The position numbers were made by a program, and so were the translations under genes. From assembly GCA_001949185.1 (NCBI GenBank), contig BDGG01000003.1:1693270-1757269 (forward strand): a stretch of 64,000 nt of DNA, written 5' to 3'. This DNA is from Ramazzottius varieornatus. Taxonomy: Eukaryota; Tardigrada; Eutardigrada; Parachela; Ramazzottiidae. The notes beneath the pieces were generated by a model, which ran no database searches, was not told the origin of the DNA, and worked only from the letters and a program-made list of their open reading frames with translations. Shown one piece after another: positions 31,611 through 50,300 of this stretch. The first letter of the stretch is position 1, and each line of letters opens with the position of its first letter.

Positions 31611-33218
31611 TTAGTACGTGTCCATGTAATCATAGTCTGGCGGAGAACCGCCTCCATCATCACAACAGCTATCATCGTCACAACAATTACACTGACTAGG
31701 AAGACGATCAATATTCGCTCTCAGAATTGACGCTTTCTCGTCAGCAAGCAATTGAAAAAGAGAAGGTGTGTTGGTACGGTATGAGTAGTTATCGTAATGG
31801 CGATATTTGGTTAGACTCAGTTCATCGCGGAGTAACTTCAGCACGGCATTCTTGCATCTTTCACCAGTAGGCATCTTCTCGGCTTTCTCTAGCTGCGACC
31901 AGTAGTTTTGACCATCGTAGAAGGCGATCCACAGGAAGAGATTGCTGGTAAACGTGAAGCCTGTATACGAACAAACCAGCGGCTCGTACGCTCCGTACGA
32001 CTTCAAGAACTTGATCTTGTCTTCTGACAGACAAGGGCATACAGCCAAAGTATAATCCCAGTCCAACTTGACCTCAACTAAAGGATTGTCCAGACAAACA
32101 AAACCGTAGTATACGGCCAGTTTGTTGTTGTCATGTGCGCCGTAGTTGATGAAGACCTGGTCGCCTGCTTTATACGCTGTCTCGGTGAAGATCTCGAAGG
32201 TTTGCCCTCCGGCGTTCCACTCGATCCTTACCTACAAGAAAGAAAACCAATTTTCACTGTTTGCTGGATGGTACATACAGAAGTGCCTGTTCCGAGAACC
32301 TTGCCAAACCGAACCAAACGCACAGATGAACTAGTTACTATCAGCAATTCGCGCATGACGTCACCAACTACCGCGCAAACAACAGGCGGCTGATGACGTC
32401 CTACACCGCTCGGACTGTCAGCACGGATTCGGGTTTTACGCTTGGTCTTCCTACGACGCCGCATTTGACAATCTTGCCTGTGCGTGGGGAGAATGGTTGA
32501 GGAGATCAACGAACGGAACAAGAGCTGGCTGCTGCTGGTCGATGTAGAGCGAGCGAGTGGCGACGACAAACCAAGCCCACATGAAGCGTTCTTTATTGAA
32601 GATGCCTCTCAGCGAGCCCAGCTCCGACGCCGTGACTGCGCTGATATTCTTCCAGCTTTTACAGTATTCTCCATGCTGTACACGGAGCAGGTCCTCCACG
32701 TCACTATCGCCCGATCCAAAGGATGTTTCATCGTGATCCCTGAGAAGAAACGGGTAGAGGGGGTTGGTGAAGGTGCGTGGTAGAGAAGCGATGTAAGGCG
32801 CGTAAGGGGAAGATGCACCGACAGAGTCTTCGTACATCAAGAACAACACTAGACAATCCAAGGGCGCTGTTTTAGGTAGTTCTCCCGCACCGCGAAAGGC
32901 TGGATGAGAAGAGACCCGTGCCGCGGTAAAACAACGCGGTGCAGCGCATCGAAGAAGGCGACTTCCGGCGGAAATAGGGACTGTAGCTCTCAACCCACGG
33001 CCCGTATCTGTGAAGCGACAAGATGATCTAGGCAAGCTTGAGCCCCAACATGTCTAACCCCTCCTCCGAAGCCACTAATTTTTACCTGGGAAGTCGTAGG
33101 CCACTAAGCCGCATGTGTCCAAATGCGGCGACATCCATCGCAACAGGCTATCCATCGTGAAGTCGCGCTTGCGGCTGCCCGAGTCGGTTTTCGCCAGAAC
33201 TTTCCGAGGTTTGCCCAT
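31611..33218 (-). CDS. SETD4: SET-domain protein methyltransferase, SETD4-like
   Basis: Exons 33218-33086, 33007-32478 and 32231-31611 give 427 aa. It has the split SET fold of the RuBisCO-LSMT/SETD4/SETD3 class: GRGLRATVPISAG (AdoMet loop), PLDCLVLFLMYE, the VPFVDLLNHSPHAQ signature and VFINYGAHDNNKLAVYYGF with the catalytic-type Tyr, then the substrate-binding helical domain. Members methylate lysine or histidine in proteins; the target is not predictable. The C-terminus is unusual: CNCCDDDSCCDDGGG, a Cys/Asp run. Intron 2 has a GC donor (CACAG|GCAAGA) paired with TTGTAG, the only junction that keeps both frame and the NHSP-to-VRIEWN alignment. Confidence 0.87.
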
Positions 33219-35083
33219 TGGATAGGTCAATAACGTACTCCTACTTCCCTTGGTCCTCACACTGGAAGTCGCGGGTAGGACGGTGAGACCCGTCGAGACT
33301 GGTGAGAGTGAGACTGAGGAGAGTCAGAGCGAGAAGATGGAAATTTTGTTGTGGTTTTCAATTTCAAATTGACTTTGTTACACATACATGAGCTGCTAAA
33401 GGGGGCCTTGCCGGAACGTCAAACACACTCATCGAGCGATTGATTGATTGATTACGTTCCGCTAACAAATAGGTAGGACCGGTATGGTGTACGTCATATG
33501 TTGATGATACACAGTACGTAATGTGATGTAATCTACTAACAAAACTCAAGATGAGCTCTCCATTCAATCAAGGAATCCGAGCAACAGAAGAAAACCGTGT
33601 CGCCAAACACAAGCAACCGCTGGGCTGCAAAAAGCGTGAGTGATATAGTTTGAACCGGGTGTCTTTGTGTGGAAGTCTACACCACGTACACATCACTCTT
33701 TGCTAATGACGTTTTCGTCGTTTTCGCCGTAATCGGCAGCTTGCGGTTTTGGCAGGCCGTGTGTAAGCGGAGCCCCCTTTTGGCAGCTCATCACTGGACT
33801 TTGTACAAAAGTGGCAAGTACCGAGTACAAGTGCCGTACTATACAGTTTACAATAGTCGAGTCGAAGTCCAGCTGGACCACGCTGAACTCCGGGCCCCCA
33901 CTGTGAGGTGAAGGGGCCGGAGCTCGGCCTTGAGAGATTGCCGCGCCGATGCGGTAGTTGCAACTTGCAACTGGCAACCACGAGTGGCTCGATATGCCGA
34001 ACGCACTGAGAGCGGGGTAAACAGGCCAATGCGAGAGCGAGGCCTGAGCTGCTTTCTCTTGGACCAGGTTGCCTTCACCGTGTTTACGTGGTACGTGCCT
34101 CGCTGGCTGATCAAGCCTGGTTTCTACCCCGAGCACTTTTGTGTTATGTAAACCTTGAACCATCTGCTGCGTCCTGTCAGAGAAAGCCTTCGCGTGAATC
34201 GCGTCACCGCACGCAGGAATCAGTGTCATTTTCCTCGATTATTTTTTCTTTTGGTGTAAGTTGCCAGCAGTCATTTCCTTCTGATCGTTTGTTGCTGTGA
34301 AGAATATGTAAGTCGAGGCATGAGAGCGAACGATTACGTCCCTAAGGCTGACTGAAGTCCAATTCGGTGGCAGCATTTTACAGCCAGCGGAAGCGATTAC
34401 AAGCCTTTATTGTGACGTCGACATCGTCAGCAGGCAGCAGAAATTTCATCTTCTCTGGAAAGCCTTCTGTACTTGTGACTCTCTTTTGAATTTTTCAGCT
34501 CACGGAATCGTTTCCTTCGTCCAACCGTCCTGATTCCTGAGAAGGTATGCAAGACGGTTACTTCGCTGTAATGGTCAACCTGGTCTCTTTTCTCCTTGAC
34601 CCCTTTTGCTGACACCGTAGCACCAAAACTCTTGCCAACTATCCGCATTTTATTTCGTCTTCAGCGGGAAACAGCTATTTTGAGATAATCCACTTGACCA
34701 CGACCTGAAAAACCCATTTCTTATCGAGAAACAGGACTTTCTACGCGGAAGAAGCCATACATTATAATTTTTCAAATTTGAGACTGATTGCAGTTGATTT
34801 GCTGTCTGCTGTTGATTGACTTACAGTCCGTTTCAATTGGCGCGTCGCGTCAGCTGTTTTGGTTCGGCTGACTCAGCGTTCTGTGTTGGTCACGTGATGA
34901 AATAATGTTGGTGAGCTTGATTGATGGAAGTTGATTTTGCGCTTTTGGTTGTACGGTACGATTGATTTACATCTAATAAATTCATTTTTAGGATTGTTTT
35001 TCTTGTTTTCTCCAGGTTGATCGAAGTTGGAGGATATCGACGAAAAGAGTGACGTATCTTGACGATTGGATGACTCCCTGCCA
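33219..35083. other. Spacer upstream of SETD4 and HIPK
   Basis: Divergent promoter region. An acceptor-like TTTTCTCCAG at 35006-35015 before the HIPK start suggests a 5' UTR intron. An isolated ATG exon with a strong donor at 33551-33634 is treated in the findings. Nothing else recognised. Confidence 0.45.
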
Positions 35084-40246
<5,163 letters not shown>

Positions 40247-41371
40247 AGGAAGTGTCGGGATGTTTTTTTCCATTAATCATACCACTTTTCACCGGAATTT
40301 GCTTTTTCTTCTGGCTGCAATTCAAATATTCGCGTTTAAGTCTAAAACTGTGCGCCACCGACGAGATCCATGTCTACGTGCAGATGTACGGGGAAGTTGT
40401 TTGGATGCGTCGAGTTTCGTTTGTGACGTCGTTGCATGGTCAACCGGGTAGCGTAGAAGTGCGCCGTGTTTGGAACGTGGCGGAACAGACAAGCGTGATT
40501 ATGCGCCACGTTTCTTCTCTAGCTGAATTGCGGTACTGCTGTTCAATAACCTCGTCCTTGTATTTTGAGCTTTCATATTTTGGAATCTTCTGTGCCGTGG
40601 AAGGATGTCGAATGATTGCAGTAGTCGTTTGGAACAAAGACAGACGAGGAGTTTCGTTGGAGGATTCCAAGGGATCGCGTTGGACGGATAATGTTCATGA
40701 TTTTGCTTTTACCTCACACCTGTTAGACTAACCTCTGCTTGGACTTCTGTACTTGAATTTGCTCCTGTCAACCTGATGTGGACGAAAATGTTACTTTCGT
40801 TACTTCGCGAACGCTCTGTGCTTTTTTTGTGGCCGCAGCAGACAAACTTCCTTGCCCCAATTGGGGTACTGTTAATACCGTGCTTGCCCCTCTTTCTTTT
40901 GTCTACCAGTATGTTTACGAGTCGGATCAGTGGGTTCTTCATAAAAGAATGTGCGCCAGCAATACTTTCCTCTGCCGAAATACTAATAAATACAAGTCTT
41001 CAAGGACCGAAAACTACGGCAAGAAAACTGTAGAAAATCACAGACCGGAATTTTTGCATTTGAGCGAACTCGCAGCCACTGCCGGGTCTATAACAGTTCT
41101 GAGCTGCTGTTAGCACGCAGATGGAACAGCAAAGAGAATGGACTTTTTCCAATCGAGGATCAGCAACTGTAGCTCGCCGCCATCATTGCTTGGCCCTATC
41201 ACCCATGCTTGCTGCTTCATCGGTTCGCCTTACTTGGTTGCCCAAAGCGAAAACCAAGCAGAGAACTATGTGTTACCCGTTGCCCGTGGTTCATTCGTGC
41301 CGTTTCCTCCGGAGTTTCTCAATATGCCAATCTTTGGCTGGGACGGTTGGGAACTCCGGAGCAGCAGCTAG
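40247..41371. other. Spacer between convergent HIPK and GPR158-like genes
   Basis: 3' flanks of both genes. Degenerate pieces of the palindromic repeat occur at about 40345-40370 and 40455-40515. No coding region supported. Confidence 0.5.
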
Positions 41372-44300
41372 TCATATGGTGATCTCAAAAGCCTTCCTGC
41401 TTTTCTTGAACTCAAACGGTGGCTGTGGTGTCTGGTTGACATGGTTGGATTGAACCGCCCTGTGCTTCATCTCATCAAGAGAATTCGACGTCGGTATGAC
41501 GATTCCTCCAGGTTGCGCCACATTGTTCGCATACTTGGGTAAGCTCACCGAACTGAAGACCGAGGTGACATCGTCCACCGGCGATGTCACGGGCGTCACT
41601 TCCGGGTCCATCGGTATCAGCGTCGGTGTGGCTATCAAGACGTTGTTCGGTACGAGGCTGTGGTGAGGTTTTGGTCGGTTGCCCTCAGGAGGAACAGGCT
41701 GCGTTGGCTCCATCAGCTCGGCTGTTTCGTCGGAAGGTGAGCTGGGCGTGTGAAGACCAGGCGGTGGGTACGACGGGTAGGGCAGACAGGAAGTCACGCT
41801 GTTGGTACAGGTCGCCAGATTATGCGGCCTGACAACATCGTCCGGCATTATTCCGGCTGCTTCTGTCATGGCGTGGAGCTTCATGGTCAGGTGGGGGTTC
41901 CCGAGACGCATGTTCTGTGTCTTGAGCAGTTCCAGTTGCAAGTACAACCGCTTAAACTCATCCTGAAAGCCCAAGTTCGTTTAGACTGTCGGAAGCTCAG
42001 CAAACACACTTAGTCAAGTCGTTCTCCTGAGTGGCGCAGATTTCTAGCTAATAACACTGGGAACATGCGCCACTTGCGAGAACAAACTTGTCATGTTTTC
42101 CAATTGGCGCACGCTTCCAGCCAACATGGCCGAGGACGTGCGCCACTCCAGAAAACGGTCCGATGAAGTTGGGTTACTGAGCACTCAGTTATCTTTCCGA
42201 ACCATACCTGGACTTCTTTGGGGGTCAAGTTTCCAGGTAACTGCCCCTTGTACGAGTCATGGTTGCAGTTGAGCGTAGCTGCAGAAGTACTGGATGAAGT
42301 CAGCGGAACCCCAGCTCGGTCTTTCTTCTTCGTTATGAACTTGGCGCTACTCCTTGTAGGTTCGGCGTTGGTGGTCGCCGCGTGATCTGAGCTACCTTTA
42401 CCCATACCTTTGTACACCATGTAAGCCTGTAAACAGCGAAAGTCCCAGACTTAAAACTCGACCGAGAACTTTCGTGGAAGGACGAGGGCTGGCTCACTTT
42501 GCTTCCAAATAGAAGAACGAGAACGACGGTGGTGGTGAGTTGTGAATGAGCAAAGAGGATAATGTACAGTACGTCGGGATTGGCGTATCGTTGTAAAAAC
42601 AACCTACGATACAACGAAAATCGGGTTGGAATAGTACTATTAGGTCATCAGCGAAACAAGGTCTCGGCTGCTTACATGGAAATGTTGAGGAAGAGGGATA
42701 ACAAGAATTCGTTGTAGATGGCCCAGCTGATGAATTTACTCTCATTAAACTCTGACGGGGCTTTGCGGACCACAAAGCACAGCTTGATACCCCACAATAA
42801 CAGCAGCAATTCGCCTATCAATTGGAAAAAAGATTGAAATGAGAGGGACGAAGTTGTTTTGGGGCAGAGGAAGGGGATGGTGAAATGAAGGATTTACCGC
42901 CTGCTTGAGCATAATCCCAGTAATCCATCTGGCATAGGAAAGCTTTGAGGTTGTCGTCAGTCACGCCGACTTTGACTTCGGGTGGCGCGACTACTGTGCG
43001 TACGGTCAGGTAGAAGGCGAAGAACCCGACGATGAGGCACAACCTTTTCACCAGGTTGTTGTCGGTTATCTTCACCCTTTGGGCGGAACGAACTCGAAAG
43101 ACTACGGATATTCTGTGGGAAAAACGTCAGAGTGAGGTACCGGTGCTGGTATCCATCGAGGGTTCTTTCATACATTGGATATCACAGGCGAGAACAAAAT
43201 TTTAATCAAAAATCATTTTATGGGCGATTGAAAACCTGCAGTATCCCTTTTTTCGGTACGCACAGCTTTTACTTTGTAAAGATGATCGGATACCTGAATA
43301 TCCAAACTCACCTCCAGGTTTTCAACAGTATGGCGCCATAGGAAACGGCGAAGCCGACGCCACGAAGCCATACTCGTGCCGTACAGGAAACGACTGAAGG
43401 GACGGGATAAAGGACAATAATCTGCAGATCATACAGAACGTGATCAGCAAATCCGACTTAACATTATCGAGACCCAAAGATGTCGGCCAAGTTCGATCTG
43501 ATCCTCGCTGGACAACTGAGCGGAAAGATCAGAAGAAGGAACCTGGTCCGACTTGGGCTTACCGGTCCGTAAAGAAGGAAAGCTCCGACAAGGACCATAC
43601 GCAGGAGGACGGGGGACGCCGCTTTGATCACTTTCACCTCGGCATACTGGAAGGTAAAGTAGAAAAGAACAGGTAGGCACGCCATGACGATGATGGCCGC
43701 TACCAAGATGGCGGTTCGCAAGGACCAGTTCAGTGCCGCTATACAGGGCGAGGCATCCTTGCAGCCTTCCGTGCATCCTTCCGCACAAGGAAGACATATA
43801 AATCCCGTTTCATACGTGTTGTTCAATCCCTAGAGCAGATCAAAACCTTTCTGACGCGAAATCCGGGAGAAAACCCAGCTAAGCAATCAAAGTAACGCAC
43901 ACGATTGGCAATCCGTGAATTATGCCCTGCTGTTGTACAGTAACTGTACAGCACAGACCGGGTGAAAATATTCGGTGCGGGAATCCACTCCGCTAGTTCA
44001 TGGCTTTTTCATTGTGTCTGACGTTACCTGCGAGCGTTTCTCGAATTCTTGTTCGATAATCGTGCCGTTGAAGTGGTCGTGGCCATTTTCGTACGCTGCC
44101 TTGTCGGGGAAATAGTAGCCATGTTGGCATCGACAGACGTAACTTCCGCGGCTGAACCCCAAGCCGGAAATGGGTTCACACTACAAAAGCGACATGAGTG
44201 CATTTTGGGGGTCAAATCGGCATAGCGCGTGCCGGGACGGCTAATGTTTTTCGGTGTCTTGTGCACTTTGGCGATTAGCAACTGTCGAGCTCACCTGTGT

Positions 44301-47300
44301 CGTGGGTTTGCATTTGGCACTTCCGGCAAACACGTTTTTATCCGTACTTCCGGGCTTTAACGGGCACTGGTCGATATCCACCCGCCGCAAATCAATATCA
44401 ATTCCACTGGTTCCCCTACAACCAACCAGAGTTAATGTCTGAGTTTGCAGGCTGAAGCGACTACTTTCACAACTAATTTGCAAAGTAACCCAAGGTACAC
44501 GCGGGGAACGAAAGTCGACAAAACTGATCGAATGCCGTTGCTCGCAAGTTCCGGTCTTAAAAGGTTTTGGACTGCAGATCTATCACTGGCCTTCCGTTCT
44601 AAAGTTTGCACCTCGGACATGCCACATTTACCAAACACGATTAATTTTTTTTAGGTACGCTAGGTGCAGTAATTACTTCCTGTAAATCCCCAAAAAGACT
44701 TCTCATCATTTCCGTGAAATTTACCGCAGACAAAGGTACATACAGACACGGAAACCGCATTTGAAAGCCTGCGTTTACAAATTGAATTTTGGACGGTCCC
44801 CAAGGTGGATCTTGACGGGATCGTCAGTCATGTGGCTTAACCTTTTTCGGTAGGCACGCCTGGCCTAAATGTAGGCCTGGATAAAGCTGTGGGCAGCGGA
44901 GCGAAGGCCGTTTACGGTCCAGCTGATATTGACCAATCAATCAAAACAAACGGAGCAGCGCCGCTTTCTTTCGGTTGCCCAGTCTCGCCCACGGACACAG
45001 AGTCGTAATGAGGCATGGTGGGTCCCCGAGGTACTTACATGAAGTGATACTGATGGGTGGTGTGGTTGTATCCGAAGAAAGGGACGGTGTATGTCATCAT
45101 CCAGATATTCCCACCGCCGCAATCGTAGTAGGGCTTACTCCAGTGTCCATCTTCGTAGTCCACCAGCAAGATGTCCTCAGTGACGTTACTCGTCCGGAAC
45201 TCGTTGAGACCTACAGCCATACAACAAAAAATAAGTGAGCACGTCAAACACAGTTTCGACATTTTGAAGGAGACTTGTATGGAACCGGCCGTTACGGTAA
45301 TCGTAGTTGTTGGTTAGATCGAACGGAATAGAGGATTTACACAGCATACAGTACGAAGGAACCCAAGAAACGAGCGGCAGCGCGAAACGGACCCATTTAA
45401 AAATGTTTAAAATTGAAAAGATAGTGAACAACTCTTTTGTGGCCCACCAAGCAAAGGGAGGTTCGCTTCGTTTGCCATAACAGAAATTCTTAGCCGATTT
45501 GAGTCGCTCACTAATTATCTTTGAGTAACACTTCAGCTGACAGTTACGGCGAGAATCGGAGTTCGGGATGGAAGCCCGAACTAGCGCAGCTGCAGAGGGC
45601 TTCCGTCCCGGATAATCAGACAATCAAAACGCATTTTGGCCAGCTCCCTTTTAACTTGGCGAGCGACAGTGATTACTGCCAGGCAGTTCGTACATGGCTG
45701 ACTTAAATTAAGTACTTTCGAGCATCGTTTCCCGCAGAGTGGCACAAGCTTTGCGAAACTGCAGTTCCAACTGCAGCTGCAAAACGAATGCTTTTTCGAA
45801 AGAATATGCTCAAAATTCAATGAGTGCCCAATTTCCAAATTTTTGTGCGAGCTCCGATATCGATATCCCCCTAATATACCCTATGCAATCACAAGACTTT
45901 AGATCTTTTTTACGATCTTATTCCATAGGAGCCAACACGTCAAACGATATTTCGTTTCATCGAGACTAAGCCGAGCTTGCAGAAGGTCAACGCTCGACTT
46001 GGGGTCTCCGACAACGACGAAGGGCGCGACGTTCGCGTGCAGCATGCGAGTATTTAGAAACCCCGAGAGCGAGTGTTTTTCGCCGAAGCTAATTATCGAG
46101 GATGGCGACAATGGCGACGGGGTCGGCAAGAACATCTTGTTTCTAAGTGCACCATAAAAGCCGATCGCGTGATGGCGGAACAGGGGACGGTTTCTTCCAG
46201 AGACCTCTACTAAGTTCGCCTAATGCGCCAGCTGAACCGTTCCATTGCACTGCCGGCAGGTTTCAAATTCAAAAGCCCGACGACCTGCGAGGTAATCGCT
46301 GCGCGCGGTACCTTCAAAGCGAAGACCCATCCCAGAAGTAGCACCGTCCGAGAAGAAGAAAAAAACTAGCGAAACACCGCGTCTATGTTTACTCCTACTT
46401 TACTGCTTATGGTTTCATCGGAAACAATAAAGGATTGACGAGTGCCTGCCATTTTCAAAGTTTGCAGTGTTGCCGTTGTATGGCTATGACCATACCCCAT
46501 ACATATCGAACAAAAATCTCCTCGCACCGTATCTCCTGCGAGTACGGTGCGCGGCATTCATATTGGTTGTCTGTAAGCTAGCTGGTCCCTTGGGCCTCAT
46601 AAGTCGCCCTCCAAATAATCACATTTAATTTCCTCACGTCAGAGTACACGTGAATCAGCCAGCGGAAAAAATGTAATATGTATATACCAGAGTGGTGTTC
46701 TGCTTACACCGAGCTGAAAATTAATCCCCTTTACCGTACAGTAAACGCAATCAGAACTGATTTTCCGCACAGTGCGCGACATCCATAAATCGCTTCCAGT
46801 CCCACTGAGTAATTCAGCCCAAAGACTTCGGTTCCCACAGAACTGTCTCCATAATGCGTCTTTCTTTCTTCAGTTCACAGCTTGTTGCACAACCGTATTT
46901 TGTATGCTCGAGCAGAAGGTGCGACTTGAACAGCCACCATTGCGAATCGCAGCGCTGAACAACAGAGTTTCTCGTCTCTTGAAACATTTCTGCGTCATCG
47001 AATTTCCGCAGACGTCCAGCGGATCATGACAAAAGCGATCCGTTCATACGCTTCGGCACGTCTCTTGGATTTCCCTGATAAATCTCGCATATATCTTCCG
47101 TGGAACTATATTTAGCCGCGCGCGCGCTGATATCAACTAGAAAGCTTTACCTTAGTTCTTCCCTGCCACAAAGGCTTTTCACCTCACGGTCCACACTCAC
47201 ACAAAACATATCTTGACATGCTGTAAATTGATTAGCCCTTTGACACAACGCAGATGAATATTCAACTATGGACAAAGTATCAACTGCAAGCTCAGGTTAC

Positions 47301-50300
47301 GACCTGTAGCGACTGGGTCGCGCGTGGGAGCATAATTGGCTGCAAGAGGCATTCCACCCTGCGTTTATTTGGACAGTGGCTGCAGGAATAAATAGAACAG
47401 TGCAACGTGATCACTATAGTGTAACACTCGCGCAACCATGGGAGACCTTCCACCGCGTCTGCGATCGTCAACTCGGAACACTAGTACATGCCTCGAGTAT
47501 TTCCCAAGAGGTGACCAAGTCTTTTCTTGATCAGATAATTAGTTGTTGGGGGTTACATCCTTCAAAAGTGAAGAGACTTGAGGATGAACGCCAGTTTGCT
47601 CCCAGCCTCAGCCCAGTGTATGTGTCAGATCCCTCAGCGCAATGTCGCGGCGCTTCCGCGTACAAGTAAACGCTCGGATACTCGCGGGGACCTCGACTAC
47701 GGAGAACGCGGACCGCGGGTCGACTGGCCTGAACAGCTTCAGAGCACCTTATCCGAAGGCTGTATCGAGAAAAAGGAAGCGGACCACAAAACCCAAGAGA
47801 CCCGCGTAAAACCTATTTTATTCATATGAGATCTAGGCAAATGGATTAAGCCAGATTGTCTTTTCAAGTGACGCAGACCATCGGGAAGTAACAATGAAAA
47901 GATGCGCCACCCAAAACAAACTGTCTTACAACATGTGAAAAAGCCTGAGAGTCCCACAACAGGTGAATAAAATCCCCGTGGAGTTGTTTATACACCAGGA
48001 AGAAACAGGACTGATGCGCAGGTTCGTGTCGTTCAAGGCCGTACCACTCGTTAACAGTCTTCCCGATGACGAACGTTTGACGACCGGAAAGTCCAAGGTG
48101 TCGGTTCGACGACGTGGGTCTTAATCACCTGACACTTAACTACCCTACTTCCCGTTCTCGTGTTTGTCTACTATCTCAATAAATCTTTCCGCTCGACCTC
48201 CAGCAAACGTGGTGCCAGGAAAGAAACCTTACGCAGGACGTTGCGAGAAGCCTGTCACGGCTTCAGTGGAATCAACCTACAGCCTACAGGCGATCCTCAT
48301 CTGTCAGAAAAGTCCTGAATGTCACCCACGCTTCTGCCAAAGACCAAACGTTACAGCTGCTGCTGTTCGCCATGTAAGTTTTTCTATGTCTAATGATGCT
48401 TGGAATAGACGTTCTTACAGACAGATATTCTATAAGATGTCAACGTCGTTTCTCGTGGGACAATCGGACAGGAGACATAGCCTGACAGAAGGTCACGATC
48501 TGCCCAAAACACAGCCCAGTTTCCGGTTTGACGTCAACATGTAGCGCCGATGAGGGTCCTGGCCAGAACAGAATGTCACTTTGCGGGAAATATGCTCATG
48601 GATCAATTAACATAACGACACTTTTGTGCCAATGTGTTGAAAAGTCAAGCCGAGCCATTATTAACGTTCTGCAAACCAAGGACGCCCTTAACGTCCAACG
48701 AGATCTGCCCCTTCGACACACCCAATTTTTCGCGCTTTTTCGATCAAGACACACGCGAAGGGATACTCAAGAATGGATACTGTGTCCTCACTCAACAGCA
48801 AAATACGGGCGTAACCCTGTTGTCGAAAAACAACACGATATTCTGAAAAGGTAAACCTTTGCCATTTGGCAGATCTGAAGTGTGATCAAGTGTACGAGTA
48901 CAGCAAAAGTATTCACAAAAAAACGGAAAGAAGAAAACAGGACAGGACACTAGTGGCAGTTGAAGCCGCAGGCACTATCAACGACTTTTTTACTAGTCCT
49001 ATACTGTGTCGGCACAGAGGTCATCGATTAGCTGCCTGTATGCCATCCTGTAATTGAAAGTAAAGTTGTTAGCCAAAGGAGAAAAGATCCTCGTCTAAAT
49101 CAACACGTTGATGTGTACAGTGGAAGCTCGACAACAGATTCAGCCCTAAGTTTGCTAGTTTCTTGCTCCGACAACCACCCGGATGATATGTTTCCGTCAC
49201 AGATTACAGTCGCCCGTATCTACAGTCAGTCAGCCTCTTCATTGAATCAAGAGGTCATTCCAATATACAGTACAGCACAGGGTGGACAAAATTGGAAATC
49301 GACGCACGACTCTGCGTAGGTTAAGACTCGTGCGTAAAGGGTCCACAGTATGGTCATGCTTCACTGCATGCTCCATAAATTCATCGTAATATCATTGGAT
49401 ATGTCTGTGGCACATCACAGCAGATCAACGACGACGGGCCTTTAATTGCTCTTCTCCCCTTATCATTCAGCAGCATAATGGCAAAATAATTGCATGTTGC
49501 CTGCCGCACTTCACACAGCGACACTTACAAACCTCCTCAGCAAGAGCTATACATGCTAGCTCTTCAAAACATCATCATGGCGCTCCTTCATATCCTTCTT
49601 CAACAGCGATATCAATAGTTTTCACTTCTGAAGTGATTTTGTTCAGAGTTATCAACACTTGGTCTACGACACATTTCCAACACCTCCCCGCGAAACACTC
49701 CCCCGTAATCCGTAGTCTCCATACTGTTAGCAGTGCGCCATGTCAAACGGAAGCCGTCTTAGCACTCGACTTCTGGGCTCCCCTCCCGCTAGATGATCGT
49801 CAAAAATTCAGTGCGTACCCCTTCCAATTACAAAAACATATCTAGAAAGCTGTCGCCGTTTTCCACGAAATCGCCAAACTGGTATGAGTGGTCAAAGGAC
49901 CGGAAAACCATGAAGCACATCGAGTAACCAACTCGACCAGATCGTCATCCCAAGTGGCGCATCTTTGCAGCGATATTAACTACGGTAAAAGCGTACGCCG
50001 CTTGGGGGAAGGAACTGGCCGAGTTTACTTGCCGGATTTCGCATATTACATTGTTCTCGTTTTGGCAGCAGTATTTTTCGAAAGACTGGGAGGTTATGGA
50101 ACACATGTTTGGCATATTGGGTTTGTCACTTTGTACAAAAAGTGAGCGAGAGGTTATTTGAGGAAGTGAGTTCAGAGAGGTCATCTTCCGTCTACCATGC
50201 CTGATGTTCCGCTCAATACATCGCTGGTGCGGCAAGCTTGATATCGCGACTATTCCGTATGGACGTCAAGGTTGACAAGCCACACACAAAGGCAATCCTT

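Noticed and set aside
33693-34229. 178-codon minus-strand frame
   Set aside because: No ATG at the start, no domain, and no splice context; kept as unannotated spacer.
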